A stretch of 64,000 bases of DNA from Lotus japonicus (taxonomy: Eukaryota > Streptophyta > Magnoliopsida > Fabales > Fabaceae): the NCBI RefSeq assembly GCF_012489685.1, contig NC_080042.1, forward strand, positions 42,336,066 to 42,400,065, written 5' to 3'. Below, in pieces: positions 54,053 to 64,000 of this stretch. The translations under genes were made by a program, and so were the position numbers. Within the stretch, counting starts at the first letter, position 1. Each line of letters starts with the position of its first letter. The notes beneath the pieces were generated by a model. That model searched no databases, was not told the origin of the DNA, and saw nothing but the letters and a program-made list of their open reading frames with translations.

Positions 54053-55622
54053 GGATTAAGCATCATATTGGTCTCTGTCTTTGTGTCGCCGTCTGATCTA
54101 GGTCTCTCACCGGAAAAATTATTGTAAATGGTCCTCATCTTTAAAAATTATTTGAAGCGGATCCTCGCCAGAGCCCGGAGCTCCGGCGAGCGCTGATTTG
54201 GATCGCTGAGTAGATTAAATTTGCTTATGTGGAAAATAAAAAATTACACAATAGGAAAATAAATTAATTAATGAAGCTGATTTAGATTTTTATTTTTTTC
54301 CAATTAAAATTAACAAAAAAAAAGTTTAATTAATGAAAACTTAATTAAAATATTCATCTTCATCATCCATTTAAAACTCAAACCAAATTAATCAGTCTTT
54401 CATCTTCACCTTCAACAAACCCAGCCACCCAACAACCACCACCCAGAAACCCACCCCCACCTCCAACAAGCACAACAACCCAGCAACCATTTTCTTCCCT
54501 TTATACCAACCACCACAACAGCATCAAATCCACTAAGTTTCTGTCACCATGAACACAATGTTAGATGTCAAACCACCATGAACAAACTTGCAATTCGAGC
54601 TAGAATGAAAAAGGGGAGAAAGAGAGATTGACAGAGAAAGAAGAAAAAGAGGCAAAACAAAAGGAAAGAACAATTAGGGAAATTTCTAGGGTTTACCTTC
54701 GTCCAGATCGAACCCCCACCTGCAACAAGATTTGTGAACCCCAACCCCACCCCCACCTGCAATTAGATCTGGAACCTCAATAGGATAGTGGGGAAGACAT
54801 CCCAGACTACCAGTAAAACAAACAGCAGAAACAAAAAAGAAAAAAAAAAAGGGAAAGAAGAAGGGCCAAACAACAGCCGCGCGACACCGGGTCGAATTCA
54901 ACGGCGGTAGCCGAGGGCCAGGTGGTGCTGTCGTAGGAGCCGATGTAGGCGCAGCGCTTCCAGAGCCACCGCGCGCAGCCGAGCACGAACACGCACTCCA
55001 CCCCACATGAGACTGACATGGTTTTTGGAGGTTGTGGGGTAATGGGTGTCAAGAAATCGATGAAAGCTTTGAACTTGTGGGGTTGATTGGATTGAAAGTG
55101 AGTTGGTAGCTGCAACTGCAATGGTAGGTGGTGGATTTGTTTCAGAGTTTTGTTTCGTGAGACAAAAAAGTGTGTGGAAGCTTAATGACGAGGTTTAGTG
55201 AAAAGGTGATGATTTGTTTCTTTTTCTGAAGAAGAAGAACGAAGATGATGATTTCTTTCTTTCTTTTGAAGTGTTTGATGGTAATTTAGGATTTAGGTTA
55301 ATTTGGGGGGAATTGAAGTTAATTTTGGGGAATTGATTTTGTTAATTAGATTGGGGTTAGATATGTTAATAGATTTTATTTTGGTTCATAGGTTAATTAA
55401 TATGACATGTTATTTATTTTAATTTTTAATTTTTTTTTAAATCTATGTCAACACACTTAATCTAGTCAGCGTGTCATTTCATCATTCACCGGAGCTCCAG
55501 ACTCCGGTGAGGACCTGCTTCAAACGATTTACAAAGAAGATGAGCTTTTTCAATAATTTTTCCGGCGAGAGACCTAGTTCAGACGGCAACACAAAGACAG
55601 GGACTAATATGATGATTAACCC
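54053..55622. mobile_element. Pack-MULE-like element, 1570 bp
   Basis: Inverted repeats of about 150 bases (GGATTAAGCATCATATTGGT at the left, complement of ACTAATATGATGATTAACCC at the right, then shared CCGTCTGA, AGGTCTCTC and CCGGAAAAATTATTG blocks) enclose non-transposase sequence. The exact 9-base duplication TTACAAATA is at 54044-54052 and 55623-55631. Long terminal repeats plus a 9-base duplication define a Mutator-like element. The centre is GC-rich and holds part of a host gene (next entry). Confidence 0.85.
54876..55019 (-). pseudogene. Captured start of a lipase class 3 gene
   Basis: On the minus strand the ATG at 55019 begins a 48-residue match to the N-terminus of plant class-3 lipase / calmodulin-binding heat-shock-protein-like genes. 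The pattern is CGxECVFxLGCARWxWKRC, a GSYDSTTWPSAT segment and EFDPV. It stops at about 54876, after which the frame runs into low-complexity sequence. The piece corresponds to a first exon without the alpha/beta-hydrolase domain, so it cannot have lipase activity. The family assignment is from memory of conserved N-terminal residues. Confidence 0.65.
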
Positions 55623-55659
55623 TTACAAATAAAATAAACACATATATGTGAGGGTCTGT

Positions 55660-55985
55660 TGTGAGATCCAAGTGGAAGCGTTGGCTATAGGAAGTGGAAG
55701 CATTGGCTATATTGAACAAATTACGTTTCTGTAAACAATTCTCGTTAAAGCACATTATGATCGAGAGTGACTCATCTTTAGCAGTTGGGCGGGTGGGGTG
55801 AAAATTGTTAAACGACTTGAACTTGATTGATGTTTGCATGGTAGAGGTTGATTGTGTAGGGGAAGTGCATAGCTATAGAAAATTCAACATCCTAGCAGAG
55901 TATTTACCTAAGATTGGTTGTGGAAGGGCTCAGCGCCTTCGGAAATTGTTTGATTCTGTAAAATTGGGTTGTAAGTGATTCTTCC
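55660..55985 (+). pseudogene. LINE RNase H-domain fragment
   Basis: The frame with stops reads FCKQFSLKHIMIESDSSLAVG, then VDCVGEVHSYRKFNILAEYL and KIGCGRAQRL, the RVT_3-type RNase H end of plant L1 polyproteins. It is related to the fragment at 26484-26795. Confidence 0.6.
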
Positions 55986-56152
55986 TACTTAAGAGTGCTT
56001 TACCGTCAATTTTAGTTTGGTGCACTTTTTATACCATAAGACTATATGAGTTTAGAAACCTAAACTCAAAACTCATTTTTTTTTTCATACATCGAAGAGA
56101 TAAATTACACCCTCCATGATTTGATGTCTGGACCTCTCCCACCCAACCTATG

Positions 56153-56330
56153 GTAGCGTTTGTTAGACAGGTGGGAAGGGAACGGAACGGGATACATGGA
56201 TTTCGTTCTGTGTTTGTCATGTTTTTAAGATAGAACGAAACATGACAAAAGGTTTCAGGAATTGGACACTTTGTTTCCCTGGAAAAAGGTGGAACGGAAG
56301 GGAACGGAACAGAACACTCTCTTAAAACTT
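56153..56330. repeat. Left terminal repeat of a GTAGCGTTTG-type element
   Basis: GTAGCGTTTGTTAGACAGG followed by AAGGGAACGGAACGGGA is a reverse complement match to the block at about 60115-60193 (CCGTTCCGTCACCAAACGCTAC). The two could be ends of one 4-kb composite element or of two separate MITEs. The internal GTTCTGTG...ACAGAACACTC symmetry favours a short MITE at each place. Confidence 0.4.
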
Positions 56331-56532
56331 TTGCAAGTTCAAAAAATACCCCTAATTTATATTTGAAATTTTATGTATCTAAACAGTTTAAAATCACTTC
56401 TAAAATTGAAAGCACTTATTATATTTGTAGAAAAAGATAAATGAAAATATATTTTTCAAAAAATCACTTAAAATAAAATTAATTATTTTTTCAAAAGTAA
56501 AATCACTTTTTGTAAGCAATGATAAACGAGCC

Positions 56533-57265
56533 AATTAGAGTGCGTTTGATTCAACTTATTTTGGAAAAAATCACTTTTAAAATAAAAAAATCACTTTTTT
56601 AATCAAAATATCACTTTTAGTGTTTATTTCAGCTGAAGCTGAAAACAGATTATTTGAAACAGTTACTTTAACTTATCATAAAAATCTATGATGATAGATG
56701 AGAGGAGATAAAAAAAAATGATTTTAATTAGAGTAGTCAAACATGAATCAACTTAGTTAAAATAAAATCAATTATTTTTTCAAAAGTAAAATCAGTTTTT
56801 GTAAACAATGATAAACAAGTCAATTAGAGTGCGTTTGATTCAACTTATTTTGGAAAAAAATCACTTTTTAATCAAAAAAATCACTTTTAAAATCAAAAAA
56901 TCACTTTTTTAATTAAAATATCACTTTTTGTGTTTGTTTCAGCTGAAGCTGAAAATAGATTATTTGAAACAACTACTTTAGTTTATCCTTAAAGTCTATG
57001 ATGATAGATGAGAGGAGATAAAAAAAAAGTGATTTTTTTTAATTAGAGTAGTCAAACACGAATCAACTTAATTAAAATAAAATCAATTATTTTTTCAAAA
57101 GTAAAATCAGTTTTTGTAAGCAATGATAAACGAGCCAATTAGAGTGTGTTTGATTCAACTTATTTTGGAAAAATCACTTTTTAATCAAAAAATCACTTTT
57201 AAAATCAAAAACTCACTTTGTGTGTTTGTTTCAGCTGAAGCTGAAAACAGATTATTTGAAACAGT
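56533..57265. repeat. Tandem array of about 290-bp units
   Basis: Units beginning CAATTAGAGTGCGTTTGATTCAAC start at 56533, 56821 and 57138. Each contains TTTCAGCTGAAGCTGAAAA and GATAGATGAGAGGAGAT. The third is cut at 57265 by the LINE and its end continues at 58490-58555. Confidence 0.8.
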
Positions 57266-58485
57266 TACTTTAACTTTTTTTTGAAAATGGAAATGATATT
57301 ATTAATAATAAGGCAACCATGAGTAAAGATCCTCAAGGCTGAGACAAAATACAAGCACACTGCTACTCAGGACATGGATAGCTAAACAAACGAAGCTATT
57401 AAGCCCTCCCCTGGCAGCTTCCCCGCAAAACGGCTAAGAACAGAATCCTAAGCATTAGCCTCAATAAAACCTTACTAGCATACGAAGCTATTAAACCATC
57501 CTCTGGCAATTTCCCACAAAACGGCTAAGAACATAATCCTAAGTGTGAGCCTCGTTAAAACTTTGCTAAGAAAAACCCAGTGGGAAAAAACCTAGCAAAG
57601 AAAAAGAGTACCACAACCCTAGGATAGCCAGTTTTGCCCCCCTTACAAATAAACAGAACATTTAGCAGCACCACGAACGTTAATCCCCCACATACCTGCA
57701 TAAAAACCAAAAAATCAAAACTGCACAAACTTGGTTTTTTTTCTCAATGCAAGATAGCCTTCTTTACAGCCTCCCTCTTTGTCAAACCTCATAAACCACA
57801 GACGTTCCAAGTAATTCACAGCCCTGGCATCTCAACGGAGATGAGGATGGTTTTGTCGTATCTGAGCTTCTAAACCTCTAAGCATCAAAGCTTCCGAACC
57901 TCTTGGCTTCAAACCCAGCTGTTTTCCAATCAACCACGTTCGTTGTGCACGTGTCATGACGCCGTCTTCTCCCGGAACTGGTTCCAAGAAATCAACTGGC
58001 ATCGGCTGAGGCTTGTTCTTACTACCTTTTGGGCGACCCCGTTGAGAGCTGCTTTTTCGTGAAGAATTTGTATCTGGGGTAGAAATCAGTACTGGCAACA
58101 TAGGAGTAACTGTTTCGTCGTAATCATGAGACGCACCTTGTTGCTGAACAGTCGTTTCTCTCTTCACAGCACACGCAGTGGAGGAAAAGCTTGCCGTATG
58201 CGTCTCATGCCTAATTATTTGGTGAGGAGAAGTACGAACAAACACCTGTTGTTGTTGGCGTGAAGTTGTTTCTGTGTTTCCAAACTCCTTAATTGCAAAA
58301 ATAGGTTTATCCAAGCAAGGCATCCCCTGATTAATGAAAAAAGATTTTTGATAAGCTATTGGGGAAGCCAAACACATCCCTACACGATTCTGTGGATGAA
58401 TAAGACGTGGGTTCCATGGCTGCCAATTAAAATTTGAAGTCAGAAACATATCTTGAGTATTGAAAGAGTAACCAGTAACAGCACA
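57266..58485 (-). mobile_element. LINE (L1-type) 3' end, 5'-truncated or internally deleted
   Basis: On the plus strand a T-run at about 57273 marks the poly-A tail, and a 3' UTR with the legume LINE phrase AAAAACCCAGTGGGAAAAAA (57571-57590) precedes it. The 3' UTR holds a duplicated 83-base block (GAAGCTATTAA...CAAAACGGCTAAGAACA, near 57390 and 57480). The coding part is the frame in the next entry. The insertion replaced part of a unit of the tandem array. No RT domain is present. Confidence 0.5.
57832..58449 (-). CDS. LINE-associated protein with AT-hook-like motif (205 aa)
   Basis: The ATG at 58449 opens MFLTSNFNWQPWNPRLIHP. The frame is Gln/Thr/Ser-rich in the middle and contains RGRPKGSKNKPQ, an AT-hook-type minor-groove motif, around residue 140. 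The end reads RAQRTWLIGKQLGLKPRG. I take it as the C-terminal part of an L1-type ORF1 region because LINE 3'-UTR sequence follows. No zinc knuckle or endonuclease is present. The assignment is an inference, and the frame may not be translated. Confidence 0.45.
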   Translation of the reverse strand: MFLTSNFNWQPWNPRLIHPQNRVGMCLASPIAYQKSFFINQGMPCLDKPIFAIKEFGNTETTSRQQQQVFVRTSPHQIIRHETHTASFSSTACAVKRETTVQQQGASHDYDETVTPMLPVLISTPDTNSSRKSSSQRGRPKGSKNKPQPMPVDFLEPVPGEDGVMTRAQRTWLIGKQLGLKPRGSEALMLRGLEAQIRQNHPHLR

Positions 58486-58560
58486 ATTTTGAGAGGAGAT
58501 GAAAAAAAAGTGATTTTAATTAGAGTAGTCAAACACGAATCAACTTATGTTTTTCTCAAA

Positions 58561-60114
58561 ATCTCTAAACAAAAAAAATTATAGTCAAAAATCAATATTT
58601 TTTAGGCTTAAATACTCTGGAGGTCCCTGGAATTATACCCTGTACAAAAATAAGTCCCTGAAAAAGAAATTTCTTATTTTGGATCCCTGGAATTGTTTTT
58701 AATCGAAATAAATCCCTACCCGTGTTACCAGCCTATGTGGCTCTATTTTTGCAGTCATCATGTCCACGTGGCTTTTTATATATCCTAGTCATTTTTTTAA
58801 TTCCACAACTTATTAAATACTCAAAAATTAAAATCCAAAAATAAAAAATCCAGAACATTCTTCATCATCTTCAAACATCTTCATCATCTTCAAACATCTT
58901 CATTATCATCTTCAACATAAAATCAAGAAAAATCCAAAAAATAAAAAATCAATCCTTAACTTCAAAGCCACAAAACACAACACACATTCACCTTCACCCT
59001 CTCCATCTTCTTCGTCTCTAATTATTTTCTGGGACAAAAACCTGACAAACATTCCATCATTTTATAATTTTTACTCCACTAAACCATTTTCCCCTCATGA
59101 CCTGCTACCTTCACTCTCTCTCACTAATACAAAAATCAACACCCACTTTCCTCTTTTCTTACCCAAACCCACACCACTATACCAACCAACTTCATAACCC
59201 AATATTCATCCTCCCTAATTCACGCAATGAGAGAATGCTGATCATCTAAGTAGATCATCATCCCCAACCTTTCACAATCGCACTCTCTCATCATCCACCC
59301 AACCACTACTGCCCACACCCCACCGCCCAAGCCACAACCCAAAACTGGTGGATTAATAAGCTCAATGAGTGTTCCATGGAAATTACATCACACGAACAGG
59401 TTTCAACCCAAAACGCAACCAGGAACTCTGTTCCAGGGGAAGAAGGTGAGAAAGAAATTGAGAAAAAAAATGGAAGATCTGAGAAGAAACTTGTTCCACC
59501 TTCAAATCCTCTTTTCTTTCCTATCCTACATACATAAACCACCACCACCACCTCCTAAACTTCAATATTAACCACCACCACCACCACAACCCATCAAATC
59601 AAAGAGTCGGACGAGATCTACTAACCCAGAAACCTAAATGTTCGCAGATTTTTGGGATGCGGTTCTCGCGGAGAAGGAGTTTTTGCATCTCACCAATACC
59701 TGTAACATTCCAGATCTGGCAACCACCACAGACCCAAAACTCCAAGAACAATTGAACAACCTTCAGATCAGAACGAGAACGTGAGAGAGATGAGAGAATG
59801 CATCTCTGATTCCTGTTCGTTTCTCCCACAATCAGATATGAAACCAGATTTCAAGCTTTAAGCTTCACTGGTTATTGCTGCAAGTGAAGAAGCTGGTCAG
59901 ATCCTTTTGGGTTCTCAGCAAAAGGAGACACCTTTTTGGATTTTCATGGACGAAAGATCTTGGTTTCTTGTAAAATATTAGGAAATATTTAATTTTCGTT
60001 TATTAATCCATGTGTAATTAAAAATAAATATTAAACATACAGGGTTATATATGTAATTAAAATCATGGTTCTGTTTTATTGACTTGGAATTACCAAACAC
60101 AACACACAGGACAT
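58561..60114. other. Repeat-rich DNA, no gene assigned
   Basis: At 58610 a GGCTTAAATACTCTGGAGGTCCCTGG-type phrase resembles the end of a common plant DNA transposon, but no partner end is visible. An imperfect CTTCATCATCTTCAAACAT repeat (three units, 58860-58916) follows. Frames near 59306-59830 match nothing I know. Confidence 0.4.
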
Positions 60115-60232
60115 TATTGTCCTGTTCATGTTCCTTCATGTTCGGCCCTGTTCCGTTTTGTTCTGTCATGTTCCGTTCCGTCACCAAACGCTACTTATAA
60201 GTCTTACCACTTGAGTTATCATTCGGGGACAC
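60115..60232. repeat. Right GTAGCGTTTG terminal repeat and SINE remnant
   Basis: The block ending CCAAACGCTAC at 60193 mirrors the one at 56153. Directly after it, CTTACCACTTGAGTTATCATT is a minus-strand SINE box-A remnant similar to 4699-4843. Confidence 0.4.
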
Positions 60233-60661
60233 TCACATATATAATTTAGATTCATTTCAAGAATATAAAAAAAACCTTGTAAATTTACATGTTAAGAGAG
60301 AATTAACTTTTTTCCTTAATCAAAATCCCAGTATCATTCATTGATAAAGTTATCTCCAAATAAAAACTTAGTTCATACCTGAGATCAGCCCCCTCCTTTA
60401 AGGCCCAAGATTCCTCAACCTGGAAAGGAATTTGCCAAATCTGACAAGTTATAGAGCAAGGTCCCCGAAGGCTCTTAAGGTTTTGCTACCTTGTTCTGGA
60501 AATATGCTTGGGTTCCTATGATGGTAATCTTCTTTGTTTCCTACCTACTGATCAATCTCCCTGGTACTCCTAATGTTTGTTATTTCTATTTTAGCATATC
60601 ATCAAAATAGGAATAACAATTATGGTATCTACACATTATAAAGTCCATACTAGGTGAGATG
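60233..60661. other. Intergenic DNA
   Basis: No gene or repeat boundary is recognised. The AGATG at 60657-60661 is the left target duplication of the next element. Confidence 0.4.
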
Positions 60662-61107
60662 TGTAACATCCTGACTTGGCGACTGACCCCACTGTAACAA
60701 CACGAGTCTTTTCAGCACGCTTTGTCCTCACTTGCGCACTTCCCGAGAAAACTTCCTAGGAGGTCACCCATCCCAATATTACTCCAAGGCTAACACACTT
60801 AACCATGGAGTTCTTATGAGTTGGGCTCCCGAAAAGAAGATGCATCTTGTTATTATGAGTAGTACCAATCAAATCATTTATGCCCTCCTCAACAGTATAC
60901 TGTCATACTTATATAGTCTCGGAATACCTCTTTTTCGGGTGCGAGATCGGTTCATTCATGTGCCCCTCCACCTAAAAGCCTGCCAGGAGCCACTCCTTGT
61001 CCGTGCCTCACTGCACCGGCGATCACTCCCCGCCCTCGTCGGCCCCGGGAGCGCTGAAAAGACTCGTGTTGTTACAGTGGGGTCAGTCGCCAAGTCAGGA
61101 TATTACA
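60662..61107 (-). mobile_element. Cassandra-type solo LTR carrying a 5S rRNA-like segment
   Basis: TGTAACATCC...GGATATTACA ends and the 5-base duplication AGATG (60657-60661, 61108-61112) define a 446-base solo LTR. A minus-strand segment at about 60745-60850 follows the 5S rRNA gene over its internal promoter (GTTAAGTGTGTT...GGGATGGGTGACCTCCTAGGAAGT). 5S-derived LTRs are the mark of Cassandra TRIMs. Unusually the first and last 55 bases are inverted copies of each other with one mismatch. A MITE that captured 5S sequence is the alternative. Confidence 0.65.
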
Positions 61108-61112
61108 AGATG

Positions 61113-62808
61113 CTATAAACCCCAAAATCAATCTACAGTAAATCAGTCTTAAGATAACTTATAATACATGATTAATTATAGATGTAGACCCACATATTAG
61201 AAAAACATACAACAATCTCTCACTTGGGCCACATATGTCATTACTCATTATATTATCATGTATTATAAAATAACCTTATGAGCTCAAAATTGTTATCTTT
61301 TCTAAATAACATCTCTAACAATCTAGTCCATCAGTCATATCAGCATAGGATCAAAGAAATCTTCATTACATTTATCATAACTAGACATCAATGGTCACAT
61401 ACATCAATATAACTAACGGCATAGACCAAGTATGGATGTGTAGCATTGAAATTACATGTGATGTGATCTATACATGCCTATTTCCAACTAGTCCTACTTT
61501 ACCTTTGTGAGATTGTTACTTTAGTATTCTGAATCAGAGTGAACCACAAAAAACCTAATGCTCAATAACTTTATTTCTGATCAGAAAAATACCTTATACA
61601 CAAGTTTCATATATTGAACACAATACATACTCCCACTGAACTGAGATATCTCAAACATAATAACATCTGTAAGAGTAGTATACTTATGAAAGACCAAGAA
61701 TGATAATCCTTTTCTTAGTAGATCTTCTACTTTAGAATCCATCCCTACATGTTCAATGGACATCTTTGCTAAGTTCAAATGCCTTCATCGTCTATCTTGT
61801 TTTGAATGATAAAAATTTTGAAGAGTCTATCGATGGTATCTAAAGAACCCTTGTTGTTTACTTTTCATGAGCTACTTAAATGTAACTTACTTGTTACATC
61901 TTGGAATTTCATATGTATTGAATTTCAGGATAAACAAGCATAGTCAAAGGACTAAGAACTTACGATCTACTTGTTTCATCTAGGATTTCATATGAATTGG
62001 AATTCGGGACAAACGATGATAGTCTAAGTAATTAGTGTTCTTCTATAGTTAGACGATCCAATTACAAAGAGGAAAAGTCGTCTCTGCAAGGACCGTCTAC
62101 ACAAGGGAAATACGAAGTTCAACAAAGCACACTCCATCGTCTGACTCTATGATGACAAGGAAAATCAAGAAGAAAGCAGAAGATCGTATCAAGAGAAGAA
62201 AACAGCTACAACAAAGAGATACGATTCTTCAACGAGATGATTTTGAGCAAAGCAGAAAAGAAGACAAGACAGAAGACATCAGAAACCTGTTGAAAGAAGC
62301 GTTGTCAGCAGAAGATCAGAAGACCTTCGAGCAGAAAAGCAAGATTGACTTATGGAGAAAGAATGATCATCTGTAGAAGAAACTGAGGACAACTTGCAAA
62401 GGAGAATCATTCGTCCAACTCAAGCTGACCAACCAGGAAGAAGCTGTGTTCAGAGAAAGAAAACATCATGTCAAAATGGAAAAGATCTTTGACAACACAA
62501 AAGAGAGAGGTCAAAGTGCGAAGAGTACTAGATATTTTTAGACAGACCTCATGAGTTCTAAATTAAAAAGATAATTGTTGTTGAAAAGTACTAGATATTT
62601 TTAGCCACTCAGAAGTGATTGTTATATGTGTTTGACAAGTTCGTTAATGTAAGTCCGCAAAGCTCGTTGTACGATCATTGCACGATCGGTGAAAACCGTG
62701 TGAAGAAGGGAACTTGGTTAAGAACATGTTCAAGCTCACTAGCGCGCTTTCTAATTTCTTGAGACTTAGGTTTGGTTTGGCTTTCTATCACAGGTAAGGT
62801 GAAAAATA
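61113..62808. other. Intergenic DNA with a short Lys/Glu-rich frame
   Basis: A 75-residue frame at 62149-62376 (KKKAEDRIKRRKQLQQRD...) is charged and coiled-coil-like, but its context gives no support for a gene. AAGTACTAGATATTTTTAG occurs twice (about 62524 and 62586). Nothing else is recognised. Confidence 0.4.
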
Positions 62809-63420
62809 TGTTCCTGCCATGAACATTGAGATAGGGTGTACTACCTATAGTAGAGAGATTGCACTAAGAGAGAAAGTATCTAGAGAGAGTGTGTAACTGC
62901 TTAGAGAGAGAAAATAACTGAATCTCAAGTGTGTATTGATCAAATGAGCCAAAAGTCCCTTACAAATTGTAACCGCTCCCTATTTATAGTAGGGGAGCTG
63001 GGCCTAATGCACGTAACTGCCTCTGTTGGGCTGGGCGACCGCCACATGGCGGGTAACCCCTAGGCGTAGGCCCCCTAGGGGCTCGCCCAGTCCACAAGAC
63101 ACCGAGCACGAAGCATGAGGGCTAAGTGTGTCTTTAAAGATCAAAATAATTAACTTAAAGCGCTATGTGTGCAAAAATATTTAGATCGCCGACATGGCGT
63201 TAAAAACAATAAAATTTCACAAGTCCACGAGCACGTGAGCGGATGAGCGGCGATCGCGGAGCATTTGGTCGCTGTGCTTGAGGGGCAGTCGTGGTGAATT
63301 TGGTTTCCTTAGTGTGCCGACACGTCAGCGAAGTGAAAAGGTCAGCGTATCTTTGAAATTCCAACTGCCACCTTCGAAGCGTCACTTCGCGTCATGGAGA
63401 GTATAATTTGAACCAACCCC
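62809..63420 (-). mobile_element. Fragment of a second Tat element (3' LTR plus internal end)
   Basis: The LTR at 62809-63094 has the same TGTTC...CTCGCCCAGTCCA layout as the 282-base LTR at 7853 but with many differences. It is followed by the equivalent of 8143-8500 (CACAAGACACCGAG, GCTAAGTGTGTCTTT). Nothing matching the antisense gene or pol follows, so it is truncated, and it is a diverged relative, not a recent copy. Confidence 0.8.
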
Positions 63421-63863
63421 ACGCTTCCAACGCCTTCCAAGGTTGCGTCGTTTGTTTTCCAAAGGAAATCATTCCCTTCTGTCATTATGAGGCGCAACTC
63501 CCGACCTTCTGCATGCAATTAAATGACATCGATGGAAAAATTAAGCAAATTACAAGAATCACATGTTAGTTTTCGAATTTCCAGTTTATGGAAGAAATAG
63601 GATGCTTCCTTTATGTAATTGAACATGGAAATATGCAAATTTTATGTAATTTCATATGCATTGATAGCACTCTTGGAGTTTTTGCAGATAAAGGTAAAAA
63701 AGCAGAAGAGGCATAGGAAGATTTTGACGTTCTACATTTGTGCTTCACCATCTGGGAATCGTATAACCCCTGCTGACACGGCCCTGAGCAATTTTCTCAG
63801 TGTTGTTTCTGTCAAGCCTTATGGACCGGGCGGGCTCCTCACATGCCTATGCCCGCCCGAAAT
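63421..63863. other. Short intergenic stretch
   Basis: One frame (63619-63921) includes SPSGNRITPADTALSNFL, which I do not recognise. A GC-rich CCGGGCGGGCTC...GCCCGCCCG inverted pair lies at 63825-63858, just before the LTR start. Confidence 0.35.
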
Positions 63864-64000
63864 TGTAAGACCCAAGTTTTTAAACTTATGCCAAGTGAAT
63901 AAAACTCTTATTCGCGATTAGGGTTGATGTATCGTGAAGGGAAACCTGAATAAGAGTTTACCAAATGAAATAAATTTATGAAGGAGAAAGTTCAGGAAAA
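63864..64000 (+). repeat. Start of another chromovirus LTR, opposite orientation
   Basis: TGTAAGACCCAAG and the following 130 bases are the reverse complement of the right end of the 3690-base LTRs (about 36330-36464), with scattered differences. The element runs beyond the window. Its orientation is opposite to the nested chromovirus. Confidence 0.85.

Noticed and set aside
60745..60850. A functional 5S rRNA gene
   Set aside because: The match is partial and diverged outside the internal promoter, and it lies inside a transposon-like unit with its own target duplication.
62149..62376. A 75-residue Lys/Glu-rich protein gene
   Set aside because: Short, charged, no splice or promoter context and no similarity; probably chance or a repeat remnant.

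Overview
The window is nuclear DNA of a dicot plant, most probably a legume. The evidence is a DUF247 gene, a broken TIR-NBS-LRR (TNL) resistance gene with introns, and layer upon layer of plant transposable elements: Ty3/gypsy Tat and chromovirus, Ty1/copia, LINE, SINE, Helitron, MULE/MITE and a 5S-bearing LTR. The legume placement is an inference from the look of the repeats; the dicot placement rests mainly on the TNL. Nothing in the window is bacterial or viral in organisation.

Left part (1-20 kb): one intact-looking single-exon DUF247 gene (1078-2394, minus) is followed by a TNL pseudogene on the plus strand. Its TIR exon (3533-3926) and its NB-ARC exon (19037-20110) lie 15 kb apart because intron 1 has filled with repeats: a 684-bp palindromic MULE-type MITE, a SINE with a perfect 11-bp target duplication, a Helitron remnant with a helicase tail, and, inside that helicase tail, a 10.4-kb Tat-type gypsy element (7853-18284). 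The Tat element has 282-bp LTRs that differ at one base. Its gag-pol reads on the minus strand, and an extra intron-containing gene reads on the opposite strand. Both are broken by nonsense codons.

Middle (20-31 kb): a 6.9-kb Helitron (20542-27398) with recognisable 5' and 3' termini lies beside the 3' terminus of a second, oppositely oriented Helitron. AT-rich and simple-sequence DNA follows, including a 70-bp perfect AAT/ATT palindrome.

Nest (31-47 kb): three layers with target duplications at each step. An old gypsy pol remnant was hit by a Ty1/copia element (31691-46697, TSD CGGAC). The copia gag was then hit by a chromovirus (32775-42401, TSD ATATG) that has two 3690-bp LTRs but has lost nearly all of pol.

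Right part (47-64 kb): a four-exon gene of unknown function (minus, 53697 to 48677) carries in intron 2 a copia remnant. Inside that remnant is a 1581-bp LTR element with identical 152-bp LTRs and one uninterrupted 339-residue reading frame without recognisable gag or pol; this is the best candidate for something undescribed. Upstream of the gene are a Pack-MULE-like element with a captured lipase-class-3 gene start (54053-55622), LINE pieces, a tandem array of about 290-bp units, a probable Cassandra-type solo LTR with a 5S-rRNA-like segment (60662-61107), a fragment of a second Tat element, and, at the window edge, the start of another chromovirus LTR.

Two host genes are plausibly functional: the DUF247 gene and the unknown four-exon gene. 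By-eye LTR divergence suggests the order copia (oldest), Tat, chromovirus, then the small LTR element (youngest).
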